Assembly (NCBI GenBank): GCA_027296925.1
Contig: JAPUIP010000263.1
Span: forward strand, 1-16,404
DNA from: Candidatus Poribacteria bacterium
Lineage (GTDB): Bacteria; Poribacteria; WGA-4E; PCPOR2b
DNA: 16,404 nucleotides
Direction: 5' to 3'
The translations under genes were made by a program, and so were the position numbers. Shown here in pieces: positions 8,587 through 15,063 of this stretch; position 1 is the stretch's first letter, and the number at the start of each line of letters is the position of its first letter. Below the pieces are notes generated by a model. The model did no database searches, was not told the DNA's origin, and saw only the letters and a program-made list of their open reading frames with translations.

Positions 8587-9418
8587 CGATGTAACTCCTT
8601 CAACAAAGATGAATCCAGTCCGTTCCAACAGCCTTCCGTGGATTCCTGTTCTGGTGTATCATCAAATCGATGTTGGATTTGAGCTTGGGGTGAATTCGAT
8701 TTCGCCAAGCGTTTTTGAGCGTCAAGTTCGATTTATAGCCGATCAGGGCTATACTAGTATCACGCCCGACTTCCTCATTTGCGCGATTTCATCTCACACC
8801 ACCGTCAAGCTCTCCTTGCCTCACCGCCCAATTCTAATTACGTTCGATGACGGATACGAGGATTTTTATACCGCTGCTTACCCAATCTTGAGAAAATACG
8901 GCTTGACAGCAACCGTTTTTCTGCTTGCCAATTATTTTGGAAAATGCAACACGTGGGATGTGAAACTCCGCTTAAAACGCTCTAGGCATTTAACCCGGAG
9001 GCAGGTTCAGGAACTTTTCAAAGATGGAGTTGGGTTCGGATCCCACGGTATGAATCACCGTTTCTTAACACGCTGTAGCCAGGACGAAGCAGAAGCCGAA
9101 CTTCAAAAATCGAAATCTTTACTTGAGGATCTGTTGCAACACCCAATTGGCAGTTTTGCATACCCGTATGGCAGTACGAATTCGGCAACGGCCGAGATGG
9201 TGCAATCTGCCGGATACCACATTGCTTTTGGCTTGAATCCAGGCCAGAACACCACTGCTCGTTCTCTCTATTGCTTCCCCCGCTGTGCAATCTATCGATG
9301 TGATACATTCCGATCATTCCAGGCAAAGCTCGGATTACTGGGAAAATATCGCTTCTCGATGGAATGCGCAAAAAATAAGCTGATTAATCGTTTCGCCTAC
9401 TTAAATCTTCTTCGCTAA
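8564..9418 (+). CDS. Polysaccharide deacetylase (NodB / carbohydrate esterase 4 type)
   Basis: This is a predicted metal-dependent hydrolase that removes N-acetyl groups from an amino-sugar polymer or glycolipid. The NodB motifs are intact. Motif 1 is TFDDGYED (Asp95 catalytic base, Asp96 metal ligand). Motif 2 is SHGMNH (His161 and His165 metal ligands). Motif 3 is FAYPYGS (199-204 region). The opening IPVLVYHQI and ISPSVFERQVRFIADQGY are typical of the group that includes PgaB- and IcaB-like enzymes. No signal peptide or membrane segment is visible at the N-terminus, so export is not evident. The start is uncertain. The ATG at 8564 overlaps lpxD by 23 bases, the GTG at 8528 overlaps by 59, and the ATG at 8609 lies just past the lpxD stop. 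None has a convincing Shine-Dalgarno, and all keep every motif. The 284-residue length (from 8564) is usual for the family. The substrate cannot be told from sequence. Confidence 0.88.
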   Translation: MKNRRIRSDVTPSTKMNPVRSNSLPWIPVLVYHQIDVGFELGVNSISPSVFERQVRFIADQGYTSITPDFLICAISSHTTVKLSLPHRPILITFDDGYEDFYTAAYPILRKYGLTATVFLLANYFGKCNTWDVKLRLKRSRHLTRRQVQELFKDGVGFGSHGMNHRFLTRCSQDEAEAELQKSKSLLEDLLQHPIGSFAYPYGSTNSATAEMVQSAGYHIAFGLNPGQNTTARSLYCFPRCAIYRCDTFRSFQAKLGLLGKYRFSMECAKNKLINRFAYLNLLR

Positions 9419-9433
9419 TCGGACACTCGGCTG

Positions 9434-10492
9434 ATGGGACAATTGCGTGAGGTCTACTGTGTTGCAACACGTAAGTCGCAAGACGCAAGCCGCAAAATCA
9501 ATCGCATTTCGCGCGCTGCATTTCACGTTCTCGATTATCTGATTGTCCTTCGTCCGACCCTTTTATTTCCTGTTTGGACGCTTGTCCTTCTTGGACATTA
9601 TCACGGCGCATTACAGTCTCCTTCGCGTACAGACACGACGCTGTCTCGCCTGACGATTTCATCTGAATCTACAATCGGCATTCTCCTGCACCTGAATCCC
9701 CGACTCTGGGGTACGATTTGTCTATATTCAATGCTGGCGGGAGCCGCCTATATCATCAACCAAATAGTCGATAGGGAAACGGATGAAGCGAATAATAAAC
9801 TGTATCTTGTCGCCCAAGGTCACGTGAAGCTTGCCATACTGAAATTTGAGGCGGCTTTCCTTCTGGTTGCCGCAACGGTTTGGGCGATTGTATGGTTTCA
9901 CGACAACGTGCCCTACCTTATGCTGATTGCCCTATCGATTCTCCTCGGCGTAGTTTATTCTGTGCGTCCCTTTCGTCTGAAAGGGAAACCGCTTCTGGAT
10001 CTCCTCGCAAACGCGATTGGCTACGGTGCGATTGCGTTTCTCATTGGCTGGGCGACAGCGTCACCGATTAATGCGAACGCCATATGGCGGACGCTGCCCT
10101 ACACCTTATGTGTCGGAGCGGCTTTCGTTAATACGACGCTTCCGGATCTGAAAGGAGACCGCGCCTACGGCGATCGAACCATCGGTGTGTTATTAGGCGT
10201 ACAGCGATCCTGCCAGTTGAGTTTAATCCTTCTCGCGGGTGCGATTCTGTCCGCGTGGTTGTTCAAGGATTCAATTGCGTTGATTACCGGTCTTTTCTGC
10301 TTGCCGTTTTTTGTCTACATCAATTTCAACCGTCGGAAATCCGCCATTATCTTGGCAACACGGATCGGGATTTTAACACTCTCACTTCTGGCATGTATCG
10401 TCATTCCATACTATTTCATTCTATTCATCGGAACGCTGCTTTTCGTTCGCTGGTATTACGCCGTTCGATTCGGCATGAGATACCCTTTTTAG
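9434..10492 (+). CDS. UbiA-family integral membrane prenyltransferase
   Basis: This is an inner-membrane protein of 352 residues with about eight or nine hydrophobic segments from residue 38 on, after a positively charged 35-residue N-terminus. The two Asp-rich motifs that bind Mg2+ and the prenyl diphosphate are recognisable: NQIVDRETD (Asn109, Asp113, Asp117) and LPDLKGDRAYGDRT (Asp238, Asp242, Asp247). YSVRPFRLKGKP (175-186) is the conserved loop found in many family members. The first motif normally begins Asn-Asp, but here it is Asn-Gln. Known members make quinones, heme O, chlorophyll, archaeal ether lipids and decaprenyl-phosphoribose, and nothing here decides between them. It lies 15 bases after the deacetylase and is probably co-transcribed with it. 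No clear Shine-Dalgarno precedes the ATG, so the exact start is less certain than the family. Confidence 0.85.
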   Translation: MGQLREVYCVATRKSQDASRKINRISRAAFHVLDYLIVLRPTLLFPVWTLVLLGHYHGALQSPSRTDTTLSRLTISSESTIGILLHLNPRLWGTICLYSMLAGAAYIINQIVDRETDEANNKLYLVAQGHVKLAILKFEAAFLLVAATVWAIVWFHDNVPYLMLIALSILLGVVYSVRPFRLKGKPLLDLLANAIGYGAIAFLIGWATASPINANAIWRTLPYTLCVGAAFVNTTLPDLKGDRAYGDRTIGVLLGVQRSCQLSLILLAGAILSAWLFKDSIALITGLFCLPFFVYINFNRRKSAIILATRIGILTLSLLACIVIPYYFILFIGTLLFVRWYYAVRFGMRYPF

Positions 10493-10541
10493 TCCGTAAA
10501 ATAACTCCATGCCATAGAAGTGTTGACAGAAGGAAGCAAAA

Positions 10542-13223
10542 ATGAGTGACGAGGTTAATCGTGAAGAGATCTCGGAAGTCGAGAGAATTGAAACGCAGGA
10601 GTGGTTGGAGTCTTTAGATTATGTGCTGCAGAGCGGTGATACGGAGCGTGTTCAACGTCTGTTGCGTGCCCTGAACATTCGAGCATTCCAGGCCGGTGTG
10701 CAAGTGCCGTTCACCGCGAATACCCCTTACATCAATACCATTCCCGCTGAGCTGCAAGTGCCTTTTCCCGGTAGTCGAGAAATCGAGCGCCGAATCAAGA
10801 ATCTCGTTCGCTGGAACGGAATGGCGATGGTCGTCCGGGCGAACAAACAGGTTGATGGAATCGGCGGGCATATTTCGACGTATGCTTCGGCCGCGACACT
10901 CTATGAAATCGGTTTCAACCACTTCTTCCAAGCACGTGGAGAGGAGGGGGATGGCGACCAGGTCTATTTTCAGGGGCACGCCTCGCCGGGCATCTATGCG
11001 CGGGCCTTTCTGGAAGGACGCCTATCCAGGCAACAGTTAGAGAACTTCCGACGTGAGGCGCGCCCGGGAGGCGGGCTATCGTCATATCCGCATCCCTGGT
11101 TAATGCCCAACTTTTGGGAATTCCCAACCGTCTCGATGGGATTGAGCCCGATTATGGCAATCTATCAAGCCCGTTTTAATCGGTATCTCGAAGATCGTGG
11201 GCTAAAGAAAGATACAGGGCGAAAAGTCTGGGCGTTTCTGGGTGATGGAGAAACGGATGAGCCCGAAACCCTTGGAGCGATTCCCCTTGCGTCTCGCGAG
11301 AAACTGGACAATCTGATCTTTGTGATTAACTGTAATCTGCAACGCCTTGATGGGCCGGTGCGGGGTAACGGTAAAATCATTCAGGAGCTCGAAGCAATTT
11401 TTCGAGGCGCCGGGTGGAATGTGATCAAGATCATCTGGGGAGATGATTGGGATGAACTACTTGCGAAAGACCATGAAGAACTTCTTGTGAAGCGGATGGA
11501 GGAAGTTGTTGATGGGCAGTATCAGAAATATACGGTAGAGTCTGGACAATATATCCGCGACCACTTTTTCAGCACAGATGAACGGCTGCGGAAAATGGTC
11601 GAGCACCTCTCCGATGAGCAACTCCGGAAGATGAGGCGGGGAGGACACGATCCTGAGAAGATCTACAACGCTTATAAAGCGGCGGTCGAACACCGTGGAT
11701 CGCCTACCGTTATTCTAGCGAAGACGATCAAAGGGTATGGACTTGGCGAAAGCGGCGAGGGCAGGAACGTCAGCCATCAGCAGAAAAAGCTGAATGAGGA
11801 CGAACTCAGGGAATTTCGCACACGGTTCGGCATCCCGATTTCGGACGACGAGGTCGCCGAAGCGCCTTTCTATAAACCGCCGGACGATAGCACTGAAATT
11901 AGATATCTGCATGAACGCCGAAAGAAACTCGGTGGCTATTTGCCAAGTCGTACTAGCACAGTTGCTCCCCTTCAGACGCCGCCAGAGTCGGTATTTGAGG
12001 AATTTTACAAAGGCTCTGCCGAGCGCGAAGTTTCAACGACCATGACCTTCGTGCGGATTCTCTCCAAACTGCTCCGCGATAAGGAGATTGGTAAACTGAT
12101 CGTGCCCATCGTGCCAGACGAAGCACGGACTTTCGGCATGGAGGCGTTGTTCCGACAAGTTGGTATCTATTCCCACGTGGGGCAACTCTACGAGCCGGTT
12201 GATGCGGATACCTTGCTCTATTACAAGGAAACCAAAGACGGACAGATTCTGGAAGAGGGTATTACCGAAGCCGGTTCAATGGCGTCGTTTATCGCCGCCG
12301 GAACCGCACATGCCGTTCATGGAATCAACGCTATTCCGTTTTTTATCTATTATTCTATGTTCGGACTCCAGCGCATTGGTGATCTGATCTGGGCCGCCGG
12401 CGATATGCGCTGTCGTGGTTTTCTGCTCGGCGGTACGGCAGGGCGTACGACGTTGGCTGGCGAAGGGCTCCAGCATCAAGATGGACAGAGCCACTTGACT
12501 GCTTATGCCACGCCGAACCTTGTCGCTTACGATCCGGCGTTTGCCTACGAACTGGCGGTCATCATCCGCGATGGCATCCGTCGAATGTACCAGGAACAGG
12601 AGGATATTTTCTACTACCTGACTGTAGAAAATGAACCCTCTCCCATGCCACCGATGCCCGATGGTGTTAAGGAAGGCATACTCAGGGGGATGTATCGGTA
12701 CAGCGCCTCGGAGAAAACGGACACGCACCTTCACGCGCAGCTCTTTGGCAGCGGCGCAATCTTAAACGAAGTGCTGAAAGCGCAGCGAATTCTCGAAGAA
12801 AAATACAACGTCGCTGCAGATGTCTGGAGCATTACCAGCTACAAGGAACTCTATCGTGACGGGCATGCCGCCGAGCGCTGGAACATGCTTCACCCGGCCG
12901 AACCGCCCAGAGTTCCCTACGTGAGCCAATGCGTCGCGGATGCGTCGGGCGTCTTTGTTGCGGCTTCCGACTACATGAAAGCCCTCCCGGATTCGATTGC
13001 GCGTTGGTTCCCGAGACCGCTTGTCTCGTTGGGCACCGATGGATTTGGCCGAAGCGAGAGCCGGGAAGCGCTCCGCGATTTCTTTGAGGTGGATGCGCGA
13101 TTTATCACGCTGGCAACCCTCAACGCTCTAGCACGCGATGGACAAATGCCACTCGACGTTGCTCAGCGGGCGATTCAGGAGTTAAAGATTAATCCTGAAA
13201 AACCGGACCCATTTGCAAGTTGA
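10542..13223 (+). CDS. aceE: Pyruvate dehydrogenase E1 component, homodimeric type
   Basis: This thiamin-diphosphate enzyme decarboxylates pyruvate and acetylates the lipoyl group of E2, encoded two ORFs downstream. Its 893 residues match the single-chain AceE length (about 885-890), as opposed to split alpha/beta E1 subunits. YFQGHASPGIYARAFLEGRLS carries the conserved active-site His. The ThDP motif starts at GDG (234-236) and ends at the NCN around 263-265. EGITEAGSMASF holds the Glu that activates the cofactor, and GRTTLAGEGLQHQDGQSHL is the AceE active-site loop. The C-terminal transketolase-like domain ends with GTDGFGRSESREALRDFFEVD. A good Shine-Dalgarno (AAGGAAG, 10530-10536) sits just before the ATG. 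The 2-oxoglutarate dehydrogenase E1 is a different family. It begins the pyruvate dehydrogenase block. No PdhR-like operator or clear promoter is seen in the 49-base gap upstream. Confidence 0.96.
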   Translation: MSDEVNREEISEVERIETQEWLESLDYVLQSGDTERVQRLLRALNIRAFQAGVQVPFTANTPYINTIPAELQVPFPGSREIERRIKNLVRWNGMAMVVRANKQVDGIGGHISTYASAATLYEIGFNHFFQARGEEGDGDQVYFQGHASPGIYARAFLEGRLSRQQLENFRREARPGGGLSSYPHPWLMPNFWEFPTVSMGLSPIMAIYQARFNRYLEDRGLKKDTGRKVWAFLGDGETDEPETLGAIPLASREKLDNLIFVINCNLQRLDGPVRGNGKIIQELEAIFRGAGWNVIKIIWGDDWDELLAKDHEELLVKRMEEVVDGQYQKYTVESGQYIRDHFFSTDERLRKMVEHLSDEQLRKMRRGGHDPEKIYNAYKAAVEHRGSPTVILAKTIKGYGLGESGEGRNVSHQQKKLNEDELREFRTRFGIPISDDEVAEAPFYKPPDDSTEIRYLHERRKKLGGYLPSRTSTVAPLQTPPESVFEEFYKGSAEREVSTTMTFVRILSKLLRDKEIGKLIVPIVPDEARTFGMEALFRQVGIYSHVGQLYEPVDADTLLYYKETKDGQILEEGITEAGSMASFIAAGTAHAVHGINAIPFFIYYSMFGLQRIGDLIWAAGDMRCRGFLLGGTAGRTTLAGEGLQHQDGQSHLTAYATPNLVAYDPAFAYELAVIIRDGIRRMYQEQEDIFYYLTVENEPSPMPPMPDGVKEGILRGMYRYSASEKTDTHLHAQLFGSGAILNEVLKAQRILEEKYNVAADVWSITSYKELYRDGHAAERWNMLHPAEPPRVPYVSQCVADASGVFVAASDYMKALPDSIARWFPRPLVSLGTDGFGRSESREALRDFFEVDARFITLATLNALARDGQMPLDVAQRAIQELKINPEKPDPFAS

Positions 13224-13301
13224 GCAAAGCGAAATCCTGACTTTAGCAGGGCTGATAGGCTGATGATCATGGACCTCATCCAAAGATAGGAGTGATTTGA
13301 A

Positions 13302-13610
13302 ATGGAGGCGATGCTCAAAGAAATCCTCGCGAAACTTGAATATTTAGAAAAGGAGGTCGCTGAGATCAAGATCGGGATGCAATCTCTTTTGGAAAAACAG
13401 GCAGCGCCAGAGGAAATCTCGATGCTTGAACAAGCACGACGCGATAAACCGTTGATTCAAAAGAAGTTTGACGAACTCTTTAAAAAATGGGGCATTGACG
13501 ACATAAAGCCGATTGGCGCTAAAAAACTGCGAGAACTGATGATAGCAGATGGCGTTAACCCGGAAGATAATGAATTCAGCAGTAGAATTATTGCCATGCG
13601 AGAGGAATAA
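13302..13610 (+). CDS. Small protein with N-terminal coiled coil, possible antitoxin-like partner of a lost PIN nuclease
   Basis: I do not recognise a named family for this 102-residue, strongly charged protein. Residues 5-30 form a clean heptad pattern (Leu5, Ile8, Leu12, Leu15, Val19, Ile22, Met26, Leu29), so it probably oligomerises. A linker about 34-50 leads to a C-terminal region with two predicted helices (about 50-62 and 73-82) and a conserved-looking end, GVNPEDNEFSSRIIAMREE. It has no signal peptide and no membrane segment. An AGGAG Shine-Dalgarno (13288-13292) lies 9 bases before the ATG. Four bases after its stop begins a 20-codon ORF that reads as the start of a PIN-domain nuclease. 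Its Shine-Dalgarno lies inside this gene's last codons. That arrangement is typical of an antitoxin-toxin pair, so an antitoxin-like role is inferred. It has no DNA-binding motif I can identify. Its place between E1 and E2 alternatively allows a role in the pyruvate dehydrogenase complex. Confidence 0.75.
   Translation: MEAMLKEILAKLEYLEKEVAEIKIGMQSLLEKQAAPEEISMLEQARRDKPLIQKKFDELFKKWGIDDIKPIGAKKLRELMIADGVNPEDNEFSSRIIAMREE
13601..13606 (+). promoter_or_regulatory. Shine-Dalgarno site of the PIN-like short ORF
   Basis: AGAGGA lies inside the last codons of the 102-residue gene, 8 bases before the ATG at 13615. It supports that ATG as a genuine translation start even though the ORF has only 20 codons. 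Confidence 0.6.
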
Positions 13611-13614
13611 TTCC

Positions 13615-13677
13615 ATGAATTATTTCTGTATCGATGCGAGTGTGATGGGGAAACGTTATGTTCCAGAGAACGGATGA
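13615..13677 (+). pseudogene. N-terminal remnant of a PIN-domain (VapC-like) nuclease
   Basis: This ORF has 20 codons and then TGA. Its product includes IDASVMGKRYVPENG, which fits the first strand and motif I of PIN-domain endoribonucleases. In those, a hydrophobic strand ends in D-A/T-S followed by a hydrophobic pair, Lys, and then a basic/aromatic, Val/Leu, x, Glu stretch. Asp7 would be the first metal-binding Asp. A complete PIN domain has about 120-150 residues, so roughly six-sevenths is absent. The following DNA is E2 coding sequence in another frame, so this is a deletion and not a frameshift. It has its own Shine-Dalgarno and starts 4 bases after an antitoxin-like ORF. Its stop overlaps the E2 start (ATGA at 13674-13677). 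Too short for nuclease activity, it may still be translated as a leader. The match is by motif reading only and could be chance, though the spacing and context argue otherwise. Confidence 0.6.
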
Positions 13678-15020
13678 CAGATATGATCACAGAATTTAAG
13701 CTTCCCCAACTTGTTGAAAACATTGAATCCTGCGATGTTGTGGCGATTCTGGTGTCGGTGGGAGACGCCATTGAAATGGATCAGCCGATCTTGGAAATCG
13801 AAACGGACAAGGCCGCCGTCGAGGTACCTTCTTCCGTGAGCGGCGTCGTAACACAGATTCATGTAAAAGAGGGCGATACCGCCAGTGTCGGACAACCGCT
13901 TCTGGCCGTTGATACGTCGGCAGAAAGCGAAGCGGCCTCACCCCACACGCCGGAAGCCTCGCGTGAAACGCCAAGCCCGGAGGCGCCGCCTGAAATACGA
14001 CAGCCACCGAAAATTCCGGCAGTTCAGACACAGCCTACCACGCCTTTGAGCCCACCGACGCAACCGGTTCAGCAGCGCGTGGAACCGCCGTCACCGGAAA
14101 TTCCACATCATGTCGCCCCGGCCGCACCATCCGTTCGTCATTTCTCCCGCGAAATTGGAATTGACATTGACCAGGTGCCGGGCACCGGTCCCGGGGGACG
14201 AATCTCTCTTGAAGATGTCAAGAATTACGCACGTCAGACTACGGAAACACGGCATGCCCATCCCTCAACACCTGCGGAGCAGATGACCGAATCGCCGCTC
14301 CCGGATTTCTCGCAATGGGGCGAAATCGAACGCGAGCCGATGAGCAATGTCCGCCGCGCAACAGCGACACACTTGAGCCTGGCATGGTCCACGATCCCAC
14401 ATGTGACCCACTACGATAAGGCGGACATCACGGAATTGGAGAAACTCCGAAAACAGTTCATTCCCAGAGCGGAAGCCGCTGGCGGCAAACTGACGATCAC
14501 CGCAATCGTCCTCAAGGTTGTCTCCGCCGCGTTGAAGCAATTTCCGAAGTTTAACGCGAGCGTGGACATGGCCAGCGAGGAAGTTATCTATAAAAAGTAT
14601 CATCATATCGGCGTGGCGGTAGATACCGCGCAAGGGCTTTTGGTGCCAGTGATTCGGGATGTGGATCGAAAAAACATCATCGAACTGTCCGTTGAACTGA
14701 CCCAGATCGCGGAGCAGGCGCGCAACAGGAAGCTTAGCCTCGATGGGATGAAAGGCGGCACGTTCACCATCACCAATCTGGGCGGCATTGGAGGCACGCA
14801 TTTTTCGCCGATTATCAATGCCCCCGAAGTTGCAATCCTCGGTATTGCGCGGAGTCGTATCGAGCCCGTTTTCATCGACGACCAGTTTCAACCCCGCTTG
14901 ATGTTGCCCCTCGCCCTCTCCTACGACCATCGATTGATTGATGGCGCAGATGCCGCGCGATTTTTGCGCTGGTTGGTTGAGATCTTGGAGCAGCCTTTCG
15001 TGATCGCTTTGGAGGGATAA
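13674..15020 (+). CDS. aceF: Pyruvate dehydrogenase E2, dihydrolipoamide acetyltransferase
   Basis: This is the core of the pyruvate dehydrogenase complex; it passes acetyl groups from E1 to coenzyme A through a swinging lipoyl arm. In order, the 448 residues hold one lipoyl domain (about 5-80) with the modified Lys46 in EIETDKAAVE, a Pro/Glu/Ala-rich mobile linker (about 82-148), a peripheral-subunit-binding domain (about 150-187, VRHFSREIGIDIDQVPGTGP), a second linker, and the acyltransferase domain (about 215-448). The active site is HRLIDG with His419 and Asp423. Only one lipoyl domain is present, fewer than the three of E. coli AceF. The start could be the ATG at 13674, which overlaps the preceding short ORF's stop (ATGA), or the ATG at 13683. 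Neither has a strong Shine-Dalgarno. Location after an AceE-type E1 argues for pyruvate rather than 2-oxoglutarate or branched-chain substrates. Confidence 0.94.
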   Translation: MTDMITEFKLPQLVENIESCDVVAILVSVGDAIEMDQPILEIETDKAAVEVPSSVSGVVTQIHVKEGDTASVGQPLLAVDTSAESEAASPHTPEASRETPSPEAPPEIRQPPKIPAVQTQPTTPLSPPTQPVQQRVEPPSPEIPHHVAPAAPSVRHFSREIGIDIDQVPGTGPGGRISLEDVKNYARQTTETRHAHPSTPAEQMTESPLPDFSQWGEIEREPMSNVRRATATHLSLAWSTIPHVTHYDKADITELEKLRKQFIPRAEAAGGKLTITAIVLKVVSAALKQFPKFNASVDMASEEVIYKKYHHIGVAVDTAQGLLVPVIRDVDRKNIIELSVELTQIAEQARNRKLSLDGMKGGTFTITNLGGIGGTHFSPIINAPEVAILGIARSRIEPVFIDDQFQPRLMLPLALSYDHRLIDGADAARFLRWLVEILEQPFVIALEG

Positions 15021-15063
15021 GAAAGGTCCGGACGTTTTTGCACAATAGGCATTATTACCCGTT

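Noticed and set aside
10523..10551. TTGACA just before aceE
   Set aside because: No TATAAT-like element at the right distance, and initiation would fall inside the gene.
13224..13301. The 78-base gap after aceE as a possible terminator or small RNA
   Set aside because: Only a 5-base GATGA/TCATC stem is visible with no T-run; nothing beyond the Shine-Dalgarno of the next gene can be supported.
14265..14930. 221-codon open frame on the minus strand opposite the E2 acyltransferase domain
   Set aside because: The plus strand encodes a complete E2 domain with its active site; the antisense product has no recognisable features.
15026..15039. GTCCGGAC followed by GTTTTT after the E2 gene, resembling a terminator
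   Set aside because: The palindrome has no room for a loop and only a 4-base arm, and lpd follows in the same direction.
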